Below are positions 8,393 to 15,774 of a stretch of DNA of 64,000 nucleotides, piece by piece. The notes below the pieces were generated by a model. It made no database searches. It was given only the letters and a program-made list of their open reading frames with translations, and had not been told where the DNA came from. This DNA is from Geodermatophilus pulveris (GTDB taxonomy: Bacteria; Actinomycetota; Actinomycetes; Mycobacteriales; Geodermatophilaceae), in the NCBI RefSeq assembly GCF_900188375.1, contig NZ_FZOO01000004.1:372001-436000 (forward strand). The letters are read 5' to 3'. Each line of letters starts with the position of its first letter. Within the stretch, counting starts at the first letter, position 1. The position numbers were made by a program, and so were the translations under genes.

Positions 8393-10623
8393 AGCAGGGC
8401 CCCGACCACCACGACGACGAGGACCGGGACGACGAGCGCGGCCCGCAGCAGCGGGTGCGGCCGGTCCTCCACCGGGTGGCGCGTCAGCGACTGGACGACC
8501 AGCGCGCCGAGCACCACGGTCGAGGACAGCACGAGGGGGAGGGCAGCCGGGGCGCCGAGGGCGGGGACGACGGACACCAGCAGGAGGACGGCGAGGGCGG
8601 CGGCCGGCCACCGGAGTCCTCTCACCGCGGACCCGGCCAGCACGGTCAGCCCCGCGACCAGCAGCAGGACCTGGTGGCCCACCAGGGCCAGCACACCCGG
8701 GATCGTCTGGAGCAGGGTGGGCGTCGCGAGGGCGCCCAGCGCGGCCACCCCGAGCACGCCGACGGTCGACAGGACCCACTCGCGCCCCGGGACCCGGCCG
8801 AGCCACGCCGTCCCGACGGCCAGCAGCGCGCCACCGGCCGCCAGCGGCGGCGCGAGCAGCGGCGCCGTCGCCATCCCGGCGGCGATGGTCCCGACCCCCG
8901 CGCCGAGCAGGACCTTGGGCCCGCGCCGACCCGGGGTGACGCGTCGCCGGTGGGCCGTGACCAGGAGCGTCGCCCCCACAGCCGTCGCCACCGTGCCGGC
9001 GAGAACGGGGGAGGGGGCGGCCAGGACGGACACGGCCGGCCCCATCGCCGTGACCGCGGCGAGCGGCAGGACGACCGCCGGGAGCCGCCACCGCAGCAGC
9101 ACCGCCGACGCCAGCAGAGCGGCGACCAGCACGGCGCAGGCCGCCACCGCGGTGGCGGCCCGCCCTCCGGTCGCGGCGCCGCCGGGAGCCGCCCCCGCCA
9201 CGTGCGCCACCCGCCAGAGGAGTGCACCGGCGAGCGCGGCGACCCCCGCGAGGGCGGCGTGCCGCCGGACGGCGGTCCAGCGAGGGGAGGCGACCCACGC
9301 CCATCCCCGCGCGACGCCGGAGCGGCGCAGCGCGCCCAGGAGCATGGCGACCACCAGCACGGCGCCCACCCACGGCAGCAGCACGAGGAAGAGCTGGAAG
9401 ACGCTCAGCGCGAGGGTCGTGATGTCGCCGGCCCGGGTCGCGGCCTGCATCCGGTCGAGGTACTCCAGCAGCACGGCCCACACCAGCGGCAGGACCCGGG
9501 GCAGCACGAGGAGGAAGGTGACCAGGTAGGCCAGCAGCACGGGGATGGTCACGGCGACCCAGAGCACGATCAAGCGCCGTGGCCGGGGTCGCAGCTCCTG
9601 CACCCTCGGGTGTGCCGGCCGGCCCGGGACCAGGCTCCTCAGCACCGGACCCACGTAGTGGAACAACTCGGGCACGCCGGCCAGGTCGGCCAGCATGTAG
9701 TAGCCGTCGAACCGGATGCTCGGCAGGAACTGCTGGGCGGCCTGGACGTGCATGAGCAGGATGGCCGGGAGCAGCCAGGTCGCGTCCGTGCCGAGGTACA
9801 GGCCGGTCAGGACGGCCATGAAGACGGCGTTGAAGTAGACGCCGGCGAGGTCCGTGCGCAGGCGTCCGACCCGGTCCAGGCGGTAGGTGTCGGTCACCGT
9901 GCTGTAGAGGGCCGGCCAGACGAGGTACAGCCCGACCCCCATGTCGCCGGGACGGGCTCCGCCGTAGCGGCACGCCGTGACGTGGCCCACCTCGTGGAAG
10001 GCCATCGAGAGGACCAGGAGCACGAGCAGGAGGAGGGTCAGCTCCGGGCGGTGGACCAGCGTCGCCGCCCCCGCCGTGATCCGGCCCACGAGGTCGCCCT
10101 GCAGCAGGACGAGCGCGTCCAGGACCACGAAGGTGGTCAGTGCGGTCACCCACGCCGGACGCGTGAAGAACAGGCGGAAGACACCGGCGATCCGCCAGGT
10201 CACCTCCGGCGGGAACACGCCCTTCCGGTACCGGAGTGCCAGCAGGGGGTCCGACCGGGTCGGAGCCGTCACCGTGGCGGGCCCGCCGGCGGCGGTGGGG
10301 TCGGGGGCGAGCAGGCCGGCCGGCCGGAGCCGCTCCTCGACCAGGTACGCCACCTGGTCGGCGGTCAGGTCCTGGCCCAGTTCGGCGCTCAGGTCCGTGG
10401 CTATGCGCCCGGCGTCGCGACCGTCGAGGAGGCCCGCCACCCGGTACAGGAGCAGCGGCAGCTGCATGACCTGGCCGTCGGCCCGCCGCACCAGGAACTT
10501 GGGCGTCAGGTACCCGGAGTCCTGGTACTCCCCGAGCAGCTCCGTGCCCTCGGCGAGTCGGCGCCCGGGGTCTCCCACGACGGCCGTGGGCGAGCTCTGC
10601 CCGTCGCCGGTCAGGGTCGTCAT
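8389..10623 (-). CDS. Membrane protein with PqqD/RRE-like N-terminus and M50-type metalloprotease core
   Basis: The 744-residue protein has about 75 residues (28-105) patterned like PqqD/RRE domains: YLTPKFLVRRADGQVMQLP, LLDGRDAGRIA and AYLVEERLRPAGLL. RRE domains bind RiPP leader peptides. Transmembrane segments follow, with HEVGH at residues 210-214 in a hydrophobic helix and RFDGYYML at 304-311, the third metal-ligand region of M50 'peptide zinc metalloprotease' proteins. The last 350 residues hold many more helices. ATG at 10623 is preferred over GTG at 10632 because GAGGTGA precedes it at proper spacing. It probably binds and cleaves the neighbouring small peptides in the membrane; the substrate is inferred from context. 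Confidence 0.85.
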   Translation of the reverse strand: MTTLTGDGQSSPTAVVGDPGRRLAEGTELLGEYQDSGYLTPKFLVRRADGQVMQLPLLLYRVAGLLDGRDAGRIATDLSAELGQDLTADQVAYLVEERLRPAGLLAPDPTAAGGPATVTAPTRSDPLLALRYRKGVFPPEVTWRIAGVFRLFFTRPAWVTALTTFVVLDALVLLQGDLVGRITAGAATLVHRPELTLLLLVLLVLSMAFHEVGHVTACRYGGARPGDMGVGLYLVWPALYSTVTDTYRLDRVGRLRTDLAGVYFNAVFMAVLTGLYLGTDATWLLPAILLMHVQAAQQFLPSIRFDGYYMLADLAGVPELFHYVGPVLRSLVPGRPAHPRVQELRPRPRRLIVLWVAVTIPVLLAYLVTFLLVLPRVLPLVWAVLLEYLDRMQAATRAGDITTLALSVFQLFLVLLPWVGAVLVVAMLLGALRRSGVARGWAWVASPRWTAVRRHAALAGVAALAGALLWRVAHVAGAAPGGAATGGRAATAVAACAVLVAALLASAVLLRWRLPAVVLPLAAVTAMGPAVSVLAAPSPVLAGTVATAVGATLLVTAHRRRVTPGRRGPKVLLGAGVGTIAAGMATAPLLAPPLAAGGALLAVGTAWLGRVPGREWVLSTVGVLGVAALGALATPTLLQTIPGVLALVGHQVLLLVAGLTVLAGSAVRGLRWPAAALAVLLLVSVVPALGAPAALPLVLSSTVVLGALVVQSLTRHPVEDRPHPLLRAALVVPVLVVVVVGALL

Positions 10624-10673
10624 GCAGCTCACCTCGGCTCTGCCCGGGTCCGAGGACCCCGGGTCTGACGGAA

Positions 10674-10704
10674 GGAGGGGCGACCGGTGCCCGGTCGCCC
10701 CTCC
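10674..10704 (-). terminator. Hairpin behind peptide gene B
   Basis: A perfect 14-bp stem, GGAGGGGCGACCGG (10674-10687) with CCGGTCGCCCCTCC (10691-10704), closes a 3-base loop. It lies 56 bases after the peptide stop and 50 bases before the protease start. A second imperfect CCCGGGTCC/GGACCCGGG hairpin follows towards the protease gene. It probably limits read-through so that peptide is made in excess of enzyme. Confidence 0.7.
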
Positions 10705-10760
10705 TCACCGGCCCAGCGGCACGCGGTCATCGACACGGTGCCGCTGTCGACGCCCAGCGG

Positions 10761-10979
10761 TCAGTCGTCGCCGCCGTTGCCACCGGCGCCGCCGTCGCCG
10801 CCGGTCGCCGTCGCGTCACCGGAGATCACCGTGATCTCGCTGTCGATCACGTCTCCGTAGATGATGACGACCGCGGTCGAGGCGGCGAGCGCGTCACCGC
10901 CCCGGCCGCCGTCACCGCCCCAGCCGGCCTGCAGGGTGGTCCGGGCGGGCAGCAGCTCGACGGTCTGGTCTTCGAACAT
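10761..10979 (-). CDS. Gly-rich small peptide B, putative modified/processed precursor
   Basis: The 72-residue protein shares MFEDQTVELLPARTTLQAG with peptides A and C (Glu for Asp at residue 8), then has its own Gly-rich stretch with a Trp (GWGGDGGRGG), GGDALA, a hydrophobic beta-like block with Val, Ile and Tyr, and a Gly/Asp tail ending GGDD. The ribosome binding site is AGGAGG. It lies directly before the RRE-M50 gene with a hairpin between. Its DNA differs clearly from A and C, so it is the older paralogue. Function unknown; see the findings for the precursor hypothesis. Confidence 0.75.
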   Translation of the reverse strand: MFEDQTVELLPARTTLQAGWGGDGGRGGDALAASTAVVIIYGDVIDSEITVISGDATATGGDGGAGGNGGDD

Positions 10980-11329
10980 GGTTCCTCCTGGGTGTCCTCG
11001 GCGAGACGGCCGGCGGGACGAGGTCCTGGTGTCAGGGGACCGAGCCGTCACGAGGAGGCCCGAGGGCCACCGCGAGCCGGATCCGTCCCCCACCCGCCCG
11101 AGGGCGGACCACCTCGTCGACGTCGTCACCATCCCGGTGCTGGCCGGACCGATCCTGACGAGCGCCCCCGCGTCGGGGCAACGCCGTGCATCACCGAGAT
11201 CACGGTGCGTGGACACGGAACCATCGGGCCGGCGGTACGGACAGCAGGGGGCCGGACCACGGAGGCGGGGAGCCGCGGGACACCCGCGGGCCGAGGTGTC
11301 CGCCGCGGTGACGTGCCCCGGAGACGGGA
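10980..11329. other. Interval upstream of peptide B
   Basis: Together with the hairpin behind peptide C this interval separates two peptide genes. No good coding frame is visible. The part at about 11120-11215 resembles the sequence at the same position before peptides A and C, including a shared stretch near CACGGTGCGTG. I take it as a promoter/leader region for peptide B. No -10/-35 pair can be named with confidence. Confidence 0.4.
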
Positions 11330-11360
11330 GGAGGGGCGACCGGTGGCCGGTCGCCCCTCC
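11330..11360 (-). terminator. Hairpin behind peptide gene C
   Basis: A perfect 14-bp stem identical in sequence to that at 10674-10704 (GGAGGGGCGACCGG paired with CCGGTCGCCCCTCC) closes a TGG loop, with flanking GACGG/CCGTC able to extend it past a bulge. It lies 73 bases after the stop of peptide C. The near-identity of three hairpins shows that peptide plus hairpin is the duplicated cassette. Confidence 0.7.
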
Positions 11361-11432
11361 CCGTCACCGCTGGTGGAGGGCCGGCACGCGCAGCGTGTCA
11401 CCGCCACCGTGCCGGCCGGCGCAGCTCGGCGG

Positions 11433-11678
11433 TCAGTCGTCGGTGTCGGCGCCACCGGCGCCACCGGCGCCGCCGGCCCCGCCGTCGCCACCGGTCGCGA
11501 CGGCGTCGGCGGACGTCGCCGTCAGGGTGCTGCCGGTCACGTCACCTCCGACGAGGATCACCGCGGCGGAGATGGCGAGGGCGTCCCCGCCGCGGCCGCC
11601 GTTGCCGCCGGCCCCGCCGGCTCCGGCCTGCAGGGTGGTCCGGGCGGGCAGCAGGTCGACGGTCTGGTCCTCGAACAT
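11433..11678 (-). CDS. Gly-rich small peptide C, putative modified/processed precursor
   Basis: The 81-residue protein is identical to peptide A over its first 41 residues (MFEDQTVDLLPARTTLQAG, then the Gly/Asn stretch and GGDALAISAAVI), but differs from there (Thr/Ala-rich block, Gly/Ala tail ending DTDD). The ribosome binding site is AGGAGG. It is the first gene of the minus-strand island, divergent from the LAL regulator. The sharp switch from identity to divergence within the gene suggests conversion of the 5' half or diversifying selection on the C-terminal half. No homologue can be named from sequence alone. Confidence 0.75.
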   Translation of the reverse strand: MFEDQTVDLLPARTTLQAGAGGAGGNGGRGGDALAISAAVILVGGDVTGSTLTATSADAVATGGDGGAGGAGGAGGADTDD

Positions 11679-11872
11679 GGTTCCTCCTGGTGCGTGCTGG
11701 ACGTCTGCGTGCCAGGCGGGCCGAGTCCCTCGCCCAGGCGGCCCGCAGGCGCGCTGGGTCCGGCCCCGGCCCGGATGGCCGCCGGTCACCACGTCGGCGC
11801 CGGCCGGGTCGATCCTGTCGAGCGGTCCGCCGTCGGGGCATCGGTGAGCACCACCGAAGTGCCGGTGCGTGC
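11560..11872. repeat. Duplicated block, copy 2 (pairs with 7520-7832)
   Basis: The offset to copy 1 is exactly 4040 bases. The two copies are in the same orientation and flank the peptide B, protease and lipoprotein genes, so recombination between them could delete or amplify that segment. Confidence 0.9.
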
Positions 11873-12242
11873 ACACGGAACGCGACCGCGTCGGGTCACG
11901 GACCGCTGGTGCCCGACCACGGAGCGCCCCCGGTCGCAGGGCGGACGTCGGACGCGCCCGCCCCGCGTCGGGGGTGCGGTCCTGCCGCGGAGGGGCAACC
12001 CCGTGTCCGGTCGTGCCGGTTTCCCGTGACGTTGCGTCGGAGTGAACACACGATGACTTGGCGTGATGACGGGGCCATGCGGGTCGCTCCGGTTCCCGTG
12101 CAGCGGGAGACTCCCTGTCACCAGACGGCTCCGTGGCGAAAGTGTCACTACGCTGCGCGACAGGGCCGTTGCGAACATGGGCCCGGGGGGAGCCGGCGGT
12201 CATGATCGTTCCTGCACAGGTCCGCGCGCTGCAGTGGCCGGG
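11679..12242. promoter_or_regulatory. Divergent control region between peptide C and the LAL regulator
   Basis: There are 564 bases between the two divergent starts. The peptide side carries the duplicated leader block. The regulator side has the direct repeat GATGAC at 12054-12059 and 12065-12070 and a possible -10 TACGCT at 12149-12154, whose -35 is not convincing. Two other in-frame starts of the regulator (ATG 12177, GTG 12234) lie in this interval. No operator can be assigned. Confidence 0.4.
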
Positions 12243-15041
12243 ATGAGGACGCGGACGTCGGCGGGGGAGCCGGTCGTCCCCTGCAGCGAGGCGGTGCCGG
12301 CCGGGGAGCGCACGCCCCTGCTCGGTCGGGATGCCGCCTGCCGGGTCGTCGCGGGCGCGCTGCACGCCGACCCCCCGGGCAACCTGGTGTTCGCGGGACC
12401 GGCGGGTGCCGGCCGCACCCGGCTCGCCCGGGAGGCGCTGTCCCTCGCGGGGGCCGACGGGCGTCCCACCCGCTGGGCCGCGGGGACCAGGGCGGCCGCC
12501 CAGGTGCCGCTCGGTGCCCTCGCCCACCTCTTCCCCGCCATCGACACCGGGGCGGACACCCTGTCGCTGCTGCAGCAGGCGACCCGGGCCGTCGTCGGCG
12601 ACCGCGCCGGGCCCCGGCGCGTCCTGGGCATCGACGACGTCCATCTGCTCGACCCGCTGTCGATCACCCTGCTGCACCAGCTCGCCGCCGGCGGGGCGGT
12701 GGGTCTGGTCCTGACCGTGCGCACCGGCAACGCGGTCCAGGACCCCTCGGCCAGCCTGTGGAAGGACGGCCTGGCCACCCGCGTCGAGGTGGCGGCACTC
12801 GGGCGCGAGGACGCCGAGCGGCTGATCGGCCACCGCGTGGACGGCGAGGTGCAGATGCGGACCGTCGAGCGCCTCTGGCGACTGAGCGGCGGCAACCCGC
12901 TGTACCTGCACGAACTCGTGGAGGACGGCCTGCGCACCGGCCGCCTGCGGCAGGTGGGAGAGCTGTGGCAGTGGGCCGGCGAGGTGGTCCCCTCCCAGCG
13001 CCTCTGCGAGATCGTCCTGGCCCACCTGGGCGACCTGGACGCCGACGAGTGGCGGGCCCTGCAGGTCGTCGGAACGGTCGGCACGTGCAGCGTCGAACAG
13101 GTGCTGGAGCTCAGCAGTCCGGACGCCGTCACCGCCCTGGAACGGCGGCGGGTGATCGACGACGACGTCAGCGGGTCCGGCGAGGTCCGGGTCGCCCACC
13201 CGCTGTACGCCGAGGTGGTCCGGAGCCTCGTCCCGGAGGCCATGCGGCAGCGGATCCGCCGTCGCCTGGCGCAGGACCAGGTCGCCGGAGGGGTCGGCGC
13301 AGCGGTCGCCGCAGGGGCCGACGAGCACCTGCTGGACCGCGCCGCCGCCCTGGTCGACAGCGGCACCACCGCCGGCGGTGTCGCCCTCCTGACCGCCGCG
13401 GCCCGCCGTGCGGTCGTCCGGCTGGACCTCCCGCTGGCCGAACGCCTGGCCCGGGCCGCCGTCGCCGAGGGCGGCGGGTTCCCGGCCCACGCCGCCCTGG
13501 TCGAGGCCGTCCGGTGGCAGGGCCAGCCGGCGCTCGCCGAGCAGCTGGCGGCCGCGGCACCACCGGCGGGCTCCGACGACGACCGGGCGCGGCTCGCCGC
13601 GGCCCGGGCGCTGACCCTCTTCTGCGGGCTCGGGGACGTCGGCCGGGCGAGGACGGTGCTCCTCGAGGCGCGTGCCGCCGTCCGGGACGACGGCGCCCGC
13701 GGCCTGCTCGACGCGACCGAGGCGATGCTGGCCTTCCTCGGTGGGTACCCGCTCCGAGCGGTGCGGCAGGGCACGACCGTGCTGTCGGTGCCGGCCGGGC
13801 CCGCCCGTCCACTGGCGGCGGCCGCCGTGGCAGCCGGCCTGGCGGTCACCGGCCGGACCGGGCAGGCGCTGACCACGGTCGAGGAGGGCCGGCTGGCGCT
13901 GGAGTCCCACCCGGACCCGGCGGAGCGTGTCTACGCACGGATGGCGCTGGCACAGGCGGAGATCCTCGCGCTCGGTCTGAGCGGACTGTTCGGCCGGCTC
14001 CAGCAGCGGGCGGCCGAACTGCACCAGCAGAACCTCGCGACGGCGCCGGAGTGGATCGGGGACGCCATCTCCAGCGTCCACCGCGGGTGGGCGGCGCTGG
14101 CCAGCGGGCGGCCGCGGGTGGCCAGCCGGTGGCTCGCCGAGGCGCTACCAGCCCTGCAGGAGCGGGATCCGGTCGGCATGCTCTCGACCTGCCGGGCCGG
14201 CCTGGCGGCCGCGCGCGCCCTCGTGGGGGACGTCGGCGCCGCCCGTCCGTTGGTCGACGGGTCGCAGCCGGCCGGTGCGGAGGCGATCGCGGTGTTCGAG
14301 CCCCTGCGGCGCATGGCGCAGGCGTGGGTGGCCTCCGCGGAGGGGCGGAGCAGCCAGGCCGGTGCCCTGGTGCTCGAGGCGGCGGCGCTCGCCGCCCGTC
14401 AGGGCCAGGAGGCCGTCGAGGCGGTCCTGCTGCACGGCGGCCTGCGACTGGGTCAGGGCCCGAGGGTCGTCGACAGGCTGTGCCGGCGGGCCGAACGACT
14501 GGACGCACCGTTCGTGGCGGATCTCGCCGCCCACGCGACGGCGGCGGTGGCCGACTCCGCCGAGGGCCTGGACCGGGCCAGTTCCCGCTTTGAGCAGACC
14601 GGCGCGCTGCTGTTCGCAGCCGACGCCGCGACCGAGGCCGCCTCCGCCTACGAGCGGCGCGGGGAGCGCCGGGCGGCGGCGGCGGCCCGGCTGCGCGCCG
14701 CCACCCTCGCCCACGAGTGCGGCCTGACCCAGACCCCGGCCCTGGAGGCCCTGTCCCTGCCGGGGCTGACGGCCCGGGAGCGGGAGGTCGCCCGGCTGGC
14801 CGGTGCGGGGATGCGCAACCAGGCGATCGCCGACCGGCTCGTCGTATCGGTGCGGACGGTGGAGTCCCACCTCTCCAGCGCCTACGCCAAGCTGGGGATC
14901 AGCAGCCGGGCGGACCTCGGGGCGGTGCTGCCGGCCGCCGCCCGGCGCGTCCCCGACCGTCCCCGCACGGGCGGCGACGCCCGGACGCGGGGACGTCACG
15001 GGGTCACCGCGGGGCGCGGCGGCGCTCCCAGTTCGGGTTGA
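12243..15041 (+). CDS. LuxR-family regulator of the LAL type with AAA ATPase-like domain
   Basis: The 932-residue protein starts with a P-loop region (residues 48-70), has a Walker B-like VLGIDDVHLLD at 127-135, a long helical repeat middle, and a C-terminal LuxR helix-turn-helix at about 842-895 (LTAREREVARLAGAGMRNQ, then SVRTVESHLSSAYAKLGI). The Walker A motif is GPAGAGRT, with Arg where ATPases have Lys. LAL proteins are large activators, often of secondary-metabolite clusters. It is divergent from the peptide island and probably controls it. The start is uncertain: GTG 12234 and ATG 12177 are in frame. Its 3' end overlaps the convergent bldD by 38 bases. Confidence 0.85.
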   Translation: MRTRTSAGEPVVPCSEAVPAGERTPLLGRDAACRVVAGALHADPPGNLVFAGPAGAGRTRLAREALSLAGADGRPTRWAAGTRAAAQVPLGALAHLFPAIDTGADTLSLLQQATRAVVGDRAGPRRVLGIDDVHLLDPLSITLLHQLAAGGAVGLVLTVRTGNAVQDPSASLWKDGLATRVEVAALGREDAERLIGHRVDGEVQMRTVERLWRLSGGNPLYLHELVEDGLRTGRLRQVGELWQWAGEVVPSQRLCEIVLAHLGDLDADEWRALQVVGTVGTCSVEQVLELSSPDAVTALERRRVIDDDVSGSGEVRVAHPLYAEVVRSLVPEAMRQRIRRRLAQDQVAGGVGAAVAAGADEHLLDRAAALVDSGTTAGGVALLTAAARRAVVRLDLPLAERLARAAVAEGGGFPAHAALVEAVRWQGQPALAEQLAAAAPPAGSDDDRARLAAARALTLFCGLGDVGRARTVLLEARAAVRDDGARGLLDATEAMLAFLGGYPLRAVRQGTTVLSVPAGPARPLAAAAVAAGLAVTGRTGQALTTVEEGRLALESHPDPAERVYARMALAQAEILALGLSGLFGRLQQRAAELHQQNLATAPEWIGDAISSVHRGWAALASGRPRVASRWLAEALPALQERDPVGMLSTCRAGLAAARALVGDVGAARPLVDGSQPAGAEAIAVFEPLRRMAQAWVASAEGRSSQAGALVLEAAALAARQGQEAVEAVLLHGGLRLGQGPRVVDRLCRRAERLDAPFVADLAAHATAAVADSAEGLDRASSRFEQTGALLFAADAATEAASAYERRGERRAAAAARLRAATLAHECGLTQTPALEALSLPGLTAREREVARLAGAGMRNQAIADRLVVSVRTVESHLSSAYAKLGISSRADLGAVLPAAARRVPDRPRTGGDARTRGRHGVTAGRGGAPSSG

Positions 15042-15555
15042 CCTCGTCCTCGTCCTCGTCGCCACCGAAGCCGACGACGCTCTCCATGCCGGGGGAGAGC
15101 ACCCCCCACTCGATGAGCCGGCTGGTCAGCTCGTCGGGGCTCATGTCGTAGATGATCGCCAGCGACTTGAGGTCCTCGGCCCGGATGGACAGCACCTTGC
15201 CGTTGTAGTCGTGCCGCTGCGCCTGGATGGTCGAGGCGTAGCGGGCCAGCGGGCCGGCCTCGTCGGCGGGCAGCGAGCCCAGCGACTCCAGGTTGAGCAC
15301 GATCTTCGTCGTCGAGGTGACCGCGGAGCTCGGCCGCGGGTCGGGCAGCAGCTCGGATACCGGGACGCCGTAGAACACGGCGAGCTCGGAGAGCCGCTGC
15401 ACGGTCACCGCGCGGTCGCCGCGCTCGTAGGAGCCCACGACCACTGCCTTCCAGCGGCCGTGGGACTTGTCCTCGACTCCCTGGAGCGAGAGCCCCTGCT
15501 GGTTGCGGATGGCGCGGAGCCGGGCACCGAGGGCCCGTGAGTAGTCGGTGCTCAT
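15004..15555 (-). CDS. bldD: Developmental regulator BldD
   Basis: The 183-residue protein matches BldD closely: an XRE-type DNA-binding domain (residues 5-70, with [23 protein letters not shown]) and the C-terminal c-di-GMP-binding domain. In Streptomyces the ligand motif is RGD-X8-RQDD; here it is RHD at 114-116 and RAED at 125-128 with exactly eight residues between, so Arg114, Asp116, Arg125 and Asp128 are kept and Gly, Gln and one Asp are changed. BldD with c-di-GMP represses sporulation genes. The acidic C-terminal tail ([10 protein letters not shown]) is extra. It is transcribed away from pyrR. Confidence 0.93.
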   Translation of the reverse strand: MSTDYSRALGARLRAIRNQQGLSLQGVEDKSHGRWKAVVVGSYERGDRAVTVQRLSELAVFYGVPVSELLPDPRPSSAVTSTTKIVLNLESLGSLPADEAGPLARYASTIQAQRHDYNGKVLSIRAEDLKSLAIIYDMSPDELTSRLIEWGVLSPGMESVVGFGGDEDEDEVNPNWERRRAPR

Positions 15556-15732
15556 CGCTTCCTGCTCACTGTCCGTCGTCGTGGGCGAGTTGTCGTCACG
15601 GAGCGTACTGGTCGAGCGGGTCCGGCGACACCGGGCCACTCCTCCGGGTCACCCGGCGGCCCCGCCCGGTGCCCCACCGGCGCGGCGCGGGTCACACCGG
15701 CGGGTGCAGTACGGTCGACGGCGGTCCGACCA

Positions 15733-15769
15733 CTCCTTTAACGACCCGTCCCGTGAGGCGGGGAAGGAG
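15733..15769 (+). promoter_or_regulatory. PyrR-binding RNA hairpin over the pyrR ribosome binding site
   Basis: CTCCTT (15733-15738) pairs with AAGGAG (15764-15769), the Shine-Dalgarno of pyrR, and an inner CCCG/CGGG stem exposes the loop TCCCGTGAGG. That loop fits the PyrR recognition consensus UCCNGNGAGGY known from Bacillus. PyrR with UMP would clamp the hairpin and block translation initiation of the whole pyr operon. The pyrR ATG is 6 bases downstream (15775). Confidence 0.85.
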
Positions 15770-15774
15770 GCCGC

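Noticed and set aside
7402..11678. Similarity of the Gly-rich peptides to mycobacterial PE_PGRS repeats (GGAGGNGG)
   Set aside because: There is no PE domain, the proteins are under 85 residues, and the conserved N-terminus is unlike PE. The resemblance is composition only.
7746..12178. Conserved short frame ending RPAPTW upstream of each peptide gene, as an extra small gene
   Set aside because: Two copies are identical because the DNA is duplicated. In the third the reading frame is kept only in part and has no start or ribosome site, so a conserved noncoding leader is more likely.
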